Assembly: GCA_964486865.1 (NCBI GenBank)
Contig: CAZAOZ010000044.1
Coordinates: 1 to 25,571, forward strand
Direction of reading: 5' to 3'
DNA: 25,571 bases
Source of the DNA: Ga0077527 sp964486865
Lineage (GTDB): Bacteria > Pseudomonadota > Gammaproteobacteria > Burkholderiales > SG8-41
Of the stretch, positions 7,125 to 14,911 are shown piece after piece. A program made the position numbers and the translations under genes. Under the pieces are notes generated by a model. It searched no databases. It saw only the letters and a program-made list of their open reading frames with translations, and had not been told where the DNA came from. Positions within the stretch are counted from its first letter, which is position 1; each line of letters opens with the position of its first letter.

Positions 7125-7637
7125 ATGCCGGATAAAGCATTGTTCGAACTGGCGGTACGCGTGGGAGCGGCGCTGAAGGCGCAGGGGCTGATGCTGGCGA
7201 CGGCGGAATCCTGCACCGGCGGCTGGGTGGCGCAGGCGGTGACGGCGGTGCCCGGCAGTTCGGGATGGTTCGAGCGCGGCTTCATCACCTATACCTATAT
7301 CTCCAAGCGCGAGATGCTGGGCGTCAGCCAGGACACGCTGGGGGCGCATGGCGCAGTGTCGGAGCCGACGGTGCGCGAGATGGTGACCGGCGCGCTGGCC
7401 AACAGCCACGCGCAGATCGCCGTGGCGGTCAGCGGCACCGCGGGCCCCGGCGGGGGCACGCCGGACAAGCCCGTGGGCACCGTGTGTGTCGCCTGGGCGG
7501 TGAAAAACGGCGAGCCCAAAAGCACCACGCTGCGCTTGAAAGGCGACCGCGAGGAAATCCGCCGGCAAGCGGTCAGAACGGCGCTGGAAGGGGTGCTGGA
7601 ACTGCTGCCTGCAGTGCCGAAAGAAAAATATAACTAA
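7125..7637 (+). CDS. pncC: CinA-family nicotinamide-nucleotide amidohydrolase
   Basis: This 170-residue protein is the stand-alone CinA C-terminal domain (PncC), which deamidates nicotinamide mononucleotide to nicotinic acid mononucleotide for NAD recycling. Recognisable motifs are LATAESCTGGWVAQAVTAVPGSSGWFERGFITYT (about 25-58), with the serine-containing TAESCTGG site, and AVAVSGTAGPGGGTPDKPVGTVC (about 103-125), with the SG.AGP.GG loop. The short form lacks the N-terminal MoCF-like domain of full CinA. It starts 26 bases after pgpA, probably in the thiL-pgpA operon, and sits directly upstream of recA, an arrangement known from many bacteria where cinA and recA are linked. Its stop codon lies inside an AT-rich element (7632-7657) that recurs twice elsewhere in the window. 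Confidence 0.92.
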   Translation: MPDKALFELAVRVGAALKAQGLMLATAESCTGGWVAQAVTAVPGSSGWFERGFITYTYISKREMLGVSQDTLGAHGAVSEPTVREMVTGALANSHAQIAVAVSGTAGPGGGTPDKPVGTVCVAWAVKNGEPKSTTLRLKGDREEIRRQAVRTALEGVLELLPAVPKEKYN

Positions 7638-7657
7638 TTGTTTTTATTAATAAATTT
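7632..7657 (+). repeat. AT-rich dispersed element, copy 1 (pncC 3' end / recA upstream region)
   Basis: A 26-base A/T-only stretch except for one C and one G, beginning AACTAATTGTTTTTATTAAT. It overlaps the pncC stop codon (7635-7637). It matches the copy at 16298-16323 (minus strand) at 22 of 26 positions without gaps, and resembles that at 20189-20212 with a two-base gap. Role unknown. Confidence 0.55.
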
Positions 7658-7696
7658 ATAACGACAGGGGTATGGCTCGTGGGGATTTACCCACTA

Positions 7697-7712
7697 CTGT
7701 ATAAAAACACAC
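7697..7712 (+). promoter_or_regulatory. LexA-box-like SOS operator upstream of recA
   Basis: CTGTATAAAAACACAC follows the CTG-N10-CAG type LexA pattern: the left half CTGTATA is complete and the right half ACAC departs from ACAG by one base. It lies 105 bases before the recA start, in the only sizeable gap of this block. CATAAT at 7732-7737 could be the -10 hexamer, but no good -35 is visible. SOS control of recA is expected from the family; the site itself is a visual call. Confidence 0.5.
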
Positions 7713-7817
7713 TTTTTTTGCCGGACTGTGCCATAATGCATTCCAGCACGCAGCATCCAACCGGTTATTGAACTGTTTCCAAACTGACTACTGAATACAC
7801 GGCAACGAGAGGACATC

Positions 7818-8897
7818 ATGGACGACAACAAAAGCAAGGCACTCGCGGCGGCACTGTCGCAAATCGAAAAACAATTCGGCAAGGGCTCGGTCATGCGCAT
7901 GGGCGCGGCCGACATTGCCAAGGACATCGAGGTGGTCTCGACCGGTTCGCTGGGCCTCGATATCGGTCTGGGCATCGGCGGCCTGCCGCGCGGCCGCGTG
8001 GTCGAAATCTACGGTCCGGAATCCTCGGGCAAGACCACGCTGACGCTGTCGGTGATCGCGCAAATGCAGAAACTCGGCGGCTCGGCGGCGTTCATCGATG
8101 CCGAACACGCGCTCGACCCGCAGTACGCGGGCAAGCTGGGCGTGAAGGTGGATGAACTGATCATTTCGCAGCCGGACAACGGCGAGCAGGCGCTGGAAAT
8201 CGCCGACATGCTGGTGCGCTCGGGTTCGGTCGATGTGGTGGTGATCGACTCGGTGGCGGCGCTGGTGCCCAAGGCCGAGATCGAGGGCGAGATGGGCGAG
8301 CCGCAGATGGGCCTGCAGGCGCGGCTGATGTCGCAGGCGCTGCGCAAGCTCACCGCCAACATCAAGCGTTCGAACACGCTGGTGATTTTCATCAACCAGA
8401 TCCGCATGAAAATCGGCGTGATGTTCGGCAACCCCGAAACCACCACCGGCGGCAATGCGCTGAAATTCTACGCCTCGGTGCGCATCGACATCCGCCGCAT
8501 CGGCTCGATCAAGAAGGGCGAGGAGGTCATCGGTTCCGAAACCCGCGCCAAGATCGTCAAGAACAAGGTGGCGCCGCCGTTCCGTCAGGCTGAATTTGAC
8601 ATTCTTTATGGCGAAGGCATTTCGCGCGAAGGCGAGATCATTGAACTCGGCGTGGTGCATAACATCATCGAGAAATCCGGCGCCTGGTACTCGTACGGCA
8701 AGGACCGCATCGGCCAGGGCAAGGACAACACCCGCGACTACCTGAAGGAAAATCCGAAAATGGCCAACGAGATCGAGGCGCGGATTCGCGCTGCGGTCGG
8801 CGTCAGCGGCGGCCCGGCGAGTGTCCCCGAGATCAAGAAGCAGACGCTGGAAATCGTCGAATCCGATTCGTCCAAGAAAAAGGCGGTCGGACAGTAA
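7818..8897 (+). CDS. recA: Recombinase A
   Basis: This 359-residue protein is RecA, the ATP-dependent strand-exchange protein that also triggers LexA self-cleavage in the SOS response. The N-terminal polymerisation motif region KALAAALSQIEKQFGKGSVMRMG is followed by the Walker A loop GPESSGKTT (66-74), FIDAEHALDP (about 92-101), the Walker B strand VDVVVIDSVAALVPKAEIEGE (about 139-159), and the DNA-binding loop-2 region INQIRMKIGVMFGNPETTTGGNALKFYAS (about 193-221). The C-terminal tail is short and mixed in charge. AGAGGA at 7808-7813 precedes ATG 7818. The preceding 180-base gap carries a LexA-like box. recX follows, separated by an intergenic repeat. Confidence 0.99.
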   Translation: MDDNKSKALAAALSQIEKQFGKGSVMRMGAADIAKDIEVVSTGSLGLDIGLGIGGLPRGRVVEIYGPESSGKTTLTLSVIAQMQKLGGSAAFIDAEHALDPQYAGKLGVKVDELIISQPDNGEQALEIADMLVRSGSVDVVVIDSVAALVPKAEIEGEMGEPQMGLQARLMSQALRKLTANIKRSNTLVIFINQIRMKIGVMFGNPETTTGGNALKFYASVRIDIRRIGSIKKGEEVIGSETRAKIVKNKVAPPFRQAEFDILYGEGISREGEIIELGVVHNIIEKSGAWYSYGKDRIGQGKDNTRDYLKENPKMANEIEARIRAAVGVSGGPASVPEIKKQTLEIVESDSSKKKAVGQ

Positions 8898-8914
8898 GCC
8901 GGCGCAATGAATTT

Positions 8915-8954
8915 CCCTCTCCCCCCATGGGGGAGAGGGCCAGGGTGAGGGGGC
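8915..8954. repeat. Dispersed C/G-rich palindromic intergenic repeat (recA-recX)
   Basis: CCCTCTCCCCC and GGGGGAGAGGG form an 11-base-pair stem around a CAT loop (8915-8939), followed by CCAGGGTGAGGGGG. Read on the minus strand the element would give PHPGPLPHGGRG, a peptide string that I recognise as a frequent spurious translation of an intergenic repeat spread through many proteobacterial genomes. It could act as a partial terminator between recA and recX, lowering recX expression; that is inference. Only one copy is in the window. Confidence 0.7.
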
Positions 8955-9003
8955 GCGCAAAACGCAGAGCGTGCATTTCTTCCAACGGAAGCGTTCAACA
9001 GCA

Positions 9004-9471
9004 ATGCCGAACAAAACCGCCCCCACCCTGAAGTCCCGCGCACTTAGGCACTTGGCGCGGCGCGAGTGGACGCGTCATGAATTGACGCTGAAGCTCGCGC
9101 CGCACGCCGAGTCGGAAGCCGAAGTCGCGCAGTTGCTGGACGACTTCACCAGCCGGGGCTGGCTGTCGGAGCAGCGCGCCGCCGAGCAGATCGCGCGGGT
9201 GCGGCGCAGCCGCTACGGCATGGCGCGCATCCGCCATGACCTGCAGGCCAAAGGCGTGCCGGCCGAAGTGGTCGGCACGACACTGGCTGGGCTGAAGGAG
9301 GGCGAGCTGGATGCGGCACGCGCGGTATGGCGCCGCAAGTTCCCCGCCGCACCGGTCAATGCTGCGGAGCGCGCCAAACAGGCGCGTTTCCTGCAGAATC
9401 GCGGCTTCAGCAGCGAAATCATTGCGCGCCTGTTGCGCGGGCTGGGTCGCGGCGAAACCGGAGAAGAATAA
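9004..9471 (+). CDS. recX: Regulatory protein RecX
   Basis: This 155-residue protein is RecX, which binds RecA filaments and limits recombinase activity. It is made of the three-helix repeats of the family: SRALRHLARREWTRHELTLKLAPH (about 11-34), VAQLLDDFTSRGWLSEQRAAEQIARVRRSRYGMARIRHDLQAKGV (about 41-85), and ARAVWRRKF...ERAKQARFLQNRGFSSEIIARLLRG at the end. I use ATG 9004, which gives the usual family length; the frame extends to GTG 8971, but the added residues show no resemblance. GGAAG at 8986-8990 is rather far from this ATG. Position directly after recA agrees with the call. The next gene starts three bases after its stop. Confidence 0.93.
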   Translation: MPNKTAPTLKSRALRHLARREWTRHELTLKLAPHAESEAEVAQLLDDFTSRGWLSEQRAAEQIARVRRSRYGMARIRHDLQAKGVPAEVVGTTLAGLKEGELDAARAVWRRKFPAAPVNAAERAKQARFLQNRGFSSEIIARLLRGLGRGETGEE

Positions 9472-9474
9472 ATC

Positions 9475-9840
9475 ATGAATGAAATCAACAGATTATCAAT
9501 AATGCGCGGCATGGGCGTTATCGCGGCAGTGTTGTGGCTCGCGGGTTGCGATGCGCTGCCCTTCGGCGTGACACCGATCAGGGACATTACTGCCGCGCCG
9601 GCACAGTTCGAGGGCAAGGAAGTGAAGCTGAAGGGCAAGGTGGCGGGCATCACCAAGCTGCCGCTGCTCGACATGAAGTCTTATACCTTGCGCGACGACA
9701 CCGGCGAGATCACGGTCACCACCCAGGGTGCGCTGCCCGCGGTCAATGATGCCGTCGGCGTGCGCGGCACGGTCAAGAGCACGGCCATTATCGGCGGCCA
9801 GTCGCTGGGTCTGCGGGTGGAGGAGAGCAAGCGGTTTTGA
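9475..9840 (+). CDS. Small lipoprotein with OB-fold-like domain
   Basis: This 121-residue protein has a lipoprotein signal: hydrophobic GVIAAVLWLAG ending in the lipobox LAGC with Cys25 as the lipidation site. The next residue is Asp26, which in enterobacteria would favour inner-membrane retention; whether that holds here is unknown. The mature part reads like a small OB-type beta barrel: DITAAPAQFEGKEVKLKGKVAGI...YTLRDDTGEITVTTQG...VGVRGTVKS, the pattern of short OB-fold domains seen in periplasmic or nucleic-acid-binding proteins. In a lipoprotein a protein-binding role is likelier than DNA binding. GGAGAAG at 9461-9467 precedes ATG 9475, which is three bases after recX, so the two are probably co-transcribed. 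I do not know a characterised function; ATG 9502 is a possible shorter start. Confidence 0.7.
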   Translation: MNEINRLSIMRGMGVIAAVLWLAGCDALPFGVTPIRDITAAPAQFEGKEVKLKGKVAGITKLPLLDMKSYTLRDDTGEITVTTQGALPAVNDAVGVRGTVKSTAIIGGQSLGLRVEESKRF

Positions 9841-9911
9841 TGCGCAGCCCGCGCGCTGCGAAGCAAGTCCTCTTGGGGGATGCCGCGCGGGTTCTGGCGG
9901 TGAAACTGGTT

Positions 9912-9917
9912 TAAAAT
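9912..9917 (+). promoter_or_regulatory. Candidate -10 element for alaS
   Basis: TAAAAT stands out in the GC-rich 110-base gap before alaS, 33 bases from the ATG. No convincing -35 is present at 16-18 bases upstream, so this is a weak call. Confidence 0.3.
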
Positions 9918-9950
9918 CTGCGCCTTACGCAATCCTATCGGCGCATCGGC

Positions 9951-12557
9951 ATGAAATCCGCAGAAATCCGCGACAAGTTCCTGAAATATTTCGAGTCCAA
10001 GGGCCACGCCATCGTGGCTTCCAGCCCGCTGGTGCCGGGCAATGATCCGACCCTGCTGTTCACCAATTCGGGCATGGTGCAGTTCAAGGAAGTGTTTCTC
10101 GGCCAGGAAAGCCGGCCCTACAAGCGCGCCACCACTTCGCAGCGCAGCCTGCGCGCGGGGGGCAAGCACAACGATCTCGAGAACGTCGGTTACACCGCGC
10201 GCCATCACACGTTTTTCGAGATGCTGGGTAATTTTTCGTTCGGCGATTATTTCAAGCGCGACGCCATCCACTACGCGTGGGAGCTGCTGACCGCGGTGTA
10301 CGGGCTGCCGAAGGACAAATTGTGGGTGACGGTGTACCACACCGACGACGAAGCCTACGACATCTGGGCGAAGGACATCGGCGTGCCTGCCGCGCGCATC
10401 GTGCGCATCGGCGACAAACCCGGCGGCGGCTCCGACAATTTCTGGCAAATGGCCGACACCGGCCCCTGCGGACCGTGCAGCGAGATTTTCTATGACCACG
10501 GCGAGGGCATTCCGGGCGGCCCGCCGGGATCAAAAGATGCTGACGGCGACCGCTATATCGAAATCTGGAATCTGGTGTTCATGCAGTTCAACCGTGATGA
10601 CAAGGGCGTCCTGCATCCGCTGCCCAAGCCTTCGGTCGATACCGGCATGGGACTCGAGCGCATCGCCGCGGTGCTGCAGGGCGTGCATTCGAATTATGAA
10701 ATCGATCTGTTCCAGACGCTGATCAAGGGGGCGGCGCGCGAAACAGGGGCGAAGGATCTCGCCAGCAATTCGCTGAAAGTCATCGCCGACCACATCCGCG
10801 CCTGCGCCTTCCTGATCGTTGACGGCGTGATTCCCGGCAATGAAGGCCGTGGTTACGTGCTGCGCCGGATCATCCGCCGCGCGATCCGCCACGGCTACAA
10901 GCTGGGCCAGACCAAGCCGTTTTTCCATAAAGTGGTGCCTGATCTGTCCAAAGCCATGGGCGCCGCCTATCCGGAACTGCTGAAAGCGCAGGACCGCGTG
11001 ATGCAGGTGCTGAAGCAGGAGGAGGAGCGTTTCGCCGAAACGCTGGAAAACGGCATGAAGGTGCTGGAAGTCGCGCTGACGCGTGAAGACAAGATGCTCG
11101 ACGGCGAAACGGTGTTCCAGTTGTACGACACCTATGGCTTTCCGGTCGATCTGACGGCGGACATCGCGCGCGAGCGCAATGTGCGCATGGACTACGCCGG
11201 CTTCGAAGCGGCGATGGACCGTCAGCGCGAACGCGCGCGCGCCGCGTCCAAGTTCCAGATGGGCGCCGCCGTCGAATACAAAGGCGCCAGGACCGCATTC
11301 CACGGCTACGACACGCTGGCGGTGGACGATGCCGAGGTCATTGCGATCTACCGCGACGGTAGCGCGGTGACTTCCGTGCATGCCGGCGAATCCGCGGTCA
11401 TCGTGCTCGACCGCACGCCGTTCTATGCCGAATCCGGCGGTCAGGCCGGCGACGCCGGCGAGTTGGTCAGCGACCACGGCACGTTTGCGGCAACCGACAC
11501 GCTGAAAATCCAGTCCGACGTATTCGGCCACCACGGCAAGCTCGAAACAGGCACGTTGAATGTCGGTGACAGGGTTGCAGCGCGGGTCGATGCCGTGCGC
11601 CGCGCGCGCACCATGCGCAATCATTCGGCCACCCACCTGATGCACAAGGCGCTGCGCGAGGTGCTGGGGCCGCATGTGCAGCAGAAGGGGTCGCTGGTCG
11701 ATGCCGACAAGACGCGCTTTGATTTTTCGCACCACTCGCCGATGACTGAAGATGAACTGCGCCGCGTCGAGGTCATGGTCAATGCTGAAATCCTTGCCAA
11801 CGCCGCGACCGCCGCGCGCGTCATGAAATTCGACGATGCGGTGAAACACGGCGCGATGGCGCTGTTCGGCGAGAAATACGGCGACGAGGTGCGTGTGCTA
11901 GACATCGGCAGTTCGCGCGAGCTGTGTGGCGGCACCCACGTCAAGCGCACCGGCGACATCGGTTTTTTCAAGGTGCTGTCCGAAGGCGGCGTTGCCGCGG
12001 GCATACGCCGCATCGAGGCGACCACCGGCGACCGCGCGCTGGCTTATGTGCAGGCGCAGGAGCAGAAACTCGCGGGCGCGGCCGCCGCGCTGCGCACCTC
12101 GCCGCAGGAAGTCGGACAGAAAATCGCCCAGATCATCGACAACGTGCGCAATCTGGAGAAGGAACTGGCGCGGCTGAAGTCGAAACTCGCTTCCGGTCAG
12201 GGCGACGATCTCGCCACGCAGGCGGTTGCCGTCAAAGGGGTGAACATACTCGCCGCAGCGATGGACGGCGCGGACTCGAAGGCGCTGCGCGAAGCCATGG
12301 ACAAGCTGAAGGACAAGCTGAAAAGCGCCGCCATCGTGCTGGCGTCCGTCGAGGGCGGCAAGGTGACGCTGATCGCCGGCGTTACTGCCGATCTCACGGC
12401 CAGGGTCAAGGCAGGCGAGCTGGTCAACCATGTCGCACAGCAGGTCGGCGGCAAGGGCGGCGGACGCGCGGATATGGCGCAGGCCGGCGGCACCGATCCT
12501 GCGAAACTGCCCGAAGCATTGCAGTCCGTGCGCGCCTGGGTCGAGCCGCGGTTATAA
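9951..12557 (+). CDS. alaS: Alanyl-tRNA synthetase
   Basis: This 868-residue enzyme charges tRNA-Ala in the cytoplasm. The N-terminal class II catalytic domain begins IRDKFLKYFESKGH and contains FTNSGMVQFK, the motif 2 region TTSQRSLRAGGKHNDLENVG and the motif 3 region DTGMGLERIAAVLQG. The editing domain carries the zinc ligands His558 and His562 (HSATH) and Cys659 and His663 (CGGTH), which remove mischarged Ser or Gly. The C-terminal C-Ala domain ends with GKGGGRADMAQAGG. The length is typical. The recA-recX-alaS order is widely conserved, here with a lipoprotein gene inserted. No terminator is visible before the next gene, which begins within 50 bases and may share its transcript. Confidence 0.99.
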   Translation: MKSAEIRDKFLKYFESKGHAIVASSPLVPGNDPTLLFTNSGMVQFKEVFLGQESRPYKRATTSQRSLRAGGKHNDLENVGYTARHHTFFEMLGNFSFGDYFKRDAIHYAWELLTAVYGLPKDKLWVTVYHTDDEAYDIWAKDIGVPAARIVRIGDKPGGGSDNFWQMADTGPCGPCSEIFYDHGEGIPGGPPGSKDADGDRYIEIWNLVFMQFNRDDKGVLHPLPKPSVDTGMGLERIAAVLQGVHSNYEIDLFQTLIKGAARETGAKDLASNSLKVIADHIRACAFLIVDGVIPGNEGRGYVLRRIIRRAIRHGYKLGQTKPFFHKVVPDLSKAMGAAYPELLKAQDRVMQVLKQEEERFAETLENGMKVLEVALTREDKMLDGETVFQLYDTYGFPVDLTADIARERNVRMDYAGFEAAMDRQRERARAASKFQMGAAVEYKGARTAFHGYDTLAVDDAEVIAIYRDGSAVTSVHAGESAVIVLDRTPFYAESGGQAGDAGELVSDHGTFAATDTLKIQSDVFGHHGKLETGTLNVGDRVAARVDAVRRARTMRNHSATHLMHKALREVLGPHVQQKGSLVDADKTRFDFSHHSPMTEDELRRVEVMVNAEILANAATAARVMKFDDAVKHGAMALFGEKYGDEVRVLDIGSSRELCGGTHVKRTGDIGFFKVLSEGGVAAGIRRIEATTGDRALAYVQAQEQKLAGAAAALRTSPQEVGQKIAQIIDNVRNLEKELARLKSKLASGQGDDLATQAVAVKGVNILAAAMDGADSKALREAMDKLKDKLKSAAIVLASVEGGKVTLIAGVTADLTARVKAGELVNHVAQQVGGKGGGRADMAQAGGTDPAKLPEALQSVRAWVEPRL

Positions 12558-12605
12558 GCCCGGCAGTCCTTTTGCCTACCCCTTTTTTTGCGCTACGCTG
12601 AGCGT

Positions 12606-14411
12606 GTGAGCATACGTACCCGTTTACTGTTGCTGATTCTGTTTGCGACGCTGATCCCCGCGCTGGTGAGCGGGCTTCATTTTCTGGAGCGTCGCGATAC
12701 CGAGGTTGCCGAAGCAGGCCGCCGACTGGCGGCCGAGGCGAGGCGCGCAGCCAGGGAATTGAACGACATGGTCCACGGCACGGCGCAATTGCATTACGGA
12801 TTGTCCCGTGCCAAGGATTTTGACAAGCCGGACAAGGCCGCGTGTTCCGCGTTCCTGAGTGACGTGCTGAAGGAGCATCCGCAGTACACGGGGATACTGA
12901 CGATCCAGCCGGATGGCAACCTGTTCTGCGATTCCCTACGCACAGGCAGGAAGCTGAACCTTGCTGACCGCCGTTATTTCCAAGCTGCGCTCAAACCGGG
13001 CAGCACGCTCGTCGTCGAGCCGGTCTTCGGCAGATTGACCGGCATCGCGGTGCTGCAGGTAGCCTATGCCGTGCGCCGCGAGATGGGCAAGCCGGAATTC
13101 GTGTTGCTGGCGTCGCTGAATCTTGAACAATTCATGCAATTGCGCGCCAAAACCCTGCCATTTGGCGGTGCGGTCATCGCACTGGTGGATGGTAAAGGCA
13201 CAATCCTGTCGTGGAACCCCGATGGTGAAAAATTGCGCGGCAGTTCCATTGCGAATACGTCATTGACCCGTTTTGCCCTGAACGGCGGGGGCGGTGAGGT
13301 GCGGGAAGATTCCACTGTCGGCGGCGTGCCGCGGATCTGGGCCGTCAGCGCGCTGCCGGAGTTTGCAGAGGCCGGATTGCATATTCTGGTCGGGGTCGCG
13401 CGGAAGGATCTGCTGGTGGAGGCGAACCGCAACCTGACGCAGTCGCTGACCGCGCTTGCCATCGTCCTGCTTCTGGTATTCGTCGGAGCATGGGCGCTAT
13501 CCGAGCTGGGTATCCGTCGCCAGATTGCGCGCATCAGCGCGGCGGTTACGCGGTTCAGCAGCGGGGATTTCGGCGTGCGCATTGGCAAGCCCTATCCGCG
13601 TGGCGAAATAGGGGGGCTGATGGCGGCCATTGATCACGATTTCGGCCTGATCCAGAAACAACGGGATGTTATCGAACGGCTCAATGCGGATTTGGAGCGC
13701 CGGGTGGAGGAGCGCACCGCGCAGCTGGAGGCGATCAACAAGGAACTGGAGTCATTTTCCTATTCCATATCCCACGATCTGCGGATGCCGTTGCGGCACA
13801 TCGACGGTTATATCGCGTTGTTGCTCGACGAAACCCGAGGCAGCCTTTCTGCAGAGGCTCAGCGTTATCTGCGGGTGGTCAGTGACGCCAGCCGGAAAAT
13901 GAGCCGGCTCATTGACGATCTGCTGGCATTTTCGCGCACGGGCAAAGTGGATCTGATCGAAAGCAGCGTCGGGTTGGATGCGCTGGTTCAGGAAACCATC
14001 CAAGTCCTGGAGCAGGATACGCGGCAACGTAATATAGTCTGGACTGTTCCACCGTTGCCCGCCGTTTGCGGCGATGTTGCCATGCTCAGGCAGGTCTTTG
14101 CCAACCTGCTCGGCAACGCTGTGAAATATACCCGTCCGCGTAATCCGGCGCAGATCGAAGTCGGCTGTTTGGGCGAAGAGGATGGCCGGCTGATCCTGTT
14201 TGTGCGCGACAATGGCGTCGGTTTCGACATGCGATACGCAGACAAGCTGTTCGGCGTGTTCCAGCGCATGCACCGGGCAGACCAGTTCGAAGGCACCGGC
14301 ATCGGACTTGCCAATGTCCATCGCATCATTGCCAGGCATGGCGGCCGGATCTGGGCCGAGGCGGCCGAGGACAGGGGCGCCACGTTTTATTTCACACTGC
14401 GCGCTGCATAA
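12606..14411 (+). CDS. Membrane sensor histidine kinase (Cache-HAMP-HisKA-HATPase)
   Basis: This 601-residue protein has a first membrane helix at about 5-22 (LLLLILFATLIPALVSG), a periplasmic domain of about 250 residues with dCache-like features (ILTIQPDGNLFCDS, LADRRYFQAAL, VLLASLNLEQF), a second helix near 283-303 (ALAIVLLLVFVGAWALSEL), a HAMP linker, a coiled coil (IERLNADLERRVEERTAQLEAINKELESF), the dimerisation domain with His390 in SISHDLRMPLRHI, and an ATPase domain with NLLGNAVKYT, DNGVGFD and GTGIGLANVHRI. It should sense a small periplasmic ligand and phosphorylate its partner regulator. GTG 12606 is preferred because the frame otherwise opens only at TTG 12588; neither has a strong ribosome site. 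The response regulator begins 11 bases after the stop. The kinase core is of the type paired with Rcp1-like regulators. Confidence 0.9.
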   Translation: MSIRTRLLLLILFATLIPALVSGLHFLERRDTEVAEAGRRLAAEARRAARELNDMVHGTAQLHYGLSRAKDFDKPDKAACSAFLSDVLKEHPQYTGILTIQPDGNLFCDSLRTGRKLNLADRRYFQAALKPGSTLVVEPVFGRLTGIAVLQVAYAVRREMGKPEFVLLASLNLEQFMQLRAKTLPFGGAVIALVDGKGTILSWNPDGEKLRGSSIANTSLTRFALNGGGGEVREDSTVGGVPRIWAVSALPEFAEAGLHILVGVARKDLLVEANRNLTQSLTALAIVLLLVFVGAWALSELGIRRQIARISAAVTRFSSGDFGVRIGKPYPRGEIGGLMAAIDHDFGLIQKQRDVIERLNADLERRVEERTAQLEAINKELESFSYSISHDLRMPLRHIDGYIALLLDETRGSLSAEAQRYLRVVSDASRKMSRLIDDLLAFSRTGKVDLIESSVGLDALVQETIQVLEQDTRQRNIVWTVPPLPAVCGDVAMLRQVFANLLGNAVKYTRPRNPAQIEVGCLGEEDGRLILFVRDNGVGFDMRYADKLFGVFQRMHRADQFEGTGIGLANVHRIIARHGGRIWAEAAEDRGATFYFTLRAA

Positions 14412-14422
14412 GGGGCTGGATC

Positions 14423-14896
14423 ATGGACGCTGACAACAAGGCGCTGGCCCGCATCCTGCTGGTGGAGGACAACGCCCAGGATGCCGAGCTCACGCTGAGG
14501 GCGCTGTCGCAGGTTGCCAACGAGGTATTGCACCTCTGGGACGGCGCCGAAGCGCTGGATTACCTGTATTGCCGCGGCAAGTTTTCGGGGCGGCCCGAAG
14601 GTGCGCCGGCGGTGGTGCTGCTGGATATCAAGATGCCGCGTGTTGACGGACTGGAAGTCCTGCGCCAGCTGAAGGCGGATCCGAACCTGAAGAAGGTGCC
14701 GGTGGTGGTCATGACATCGTCGCGCGAGGATTGTGACCTGCATGCCTGTTACGACATGAATGCCAACGCCTATGTCGTCAAGCCGGTCAATTTTGCGGAA
14801 TTCGTCGATGCCGTGAAGCAGGTGGTGGCGTTCTGGGGGCTGTTGAACGAACTGCCGCCGGGCAACCCCTTTGTGCGTGACCCGGCGCGCAGCTAG
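14423..14896 (+). CDS. Rcp1-type single-domain response regulator
   Basis: This 157-residue protein is one receiver domain with no output domain. Acidic Glu15/Asp16 (LLVEDN), the phospho-acceptor Asp68 (VVLLDIKMPR), the Thr of VVVMTSS and the Lys of YVVKPVNF make up the full active site. The long loop after the second helix (YLYCRGKFSGRPEGAPAV) is typical of Rcp1-like regulators, the partners of phytochrome-type kinases. Such proteins signal by protein contact or in phosphorelays rather than by binding DNA. AGGGGCTGGA precedes ATG 14423, only 11 bases after the histidine kinase, so the two form a pair. It converges with the phosphomannomutase gene with 15 bases between stops. Confidence 0.92.
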   Translation: MDADNKALARILLVEDNAQDAELTLRALSQVANEVLHLWDGAEALDYLYCRGKFSGRPEGAPAVVLLDIKMPRVDGLEVLRQLKADPNLKKVPVVVMTSSREDCDLHACYDMNANAYVVKPVNFAEFVDAVKQVVAFWGLLNELPPGNPFVRDPARS

Positions 14897-14911
14897 GCGA
14901 GCCAGGTTTTT

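Noticed and set aside
7788..9026. Minus-strand open frame of 412 codons across recA
   Set aside because: It is antisense to recA and its N-terminal part is just the translated C/G palindromic repeat.
8738..9043. Minus-strand frame containing PHPGPLPHGGRG as a possible small protein
   Set aside because: The string is the known translation of an intergenic repeat, not a conserved protein.
9848..9891. CCCGCGCG and CGCGCGGG arms as a terminator before alaS
   Set aside because: The loop is nearly 30 bases and there is no T run; GC-rich arms of this length arise by chance here.
10530..11849. Minus-strand open frame of 439 codons inside alaS
   Set aside because: It lies wholly within alaS and has no recognisable domain.
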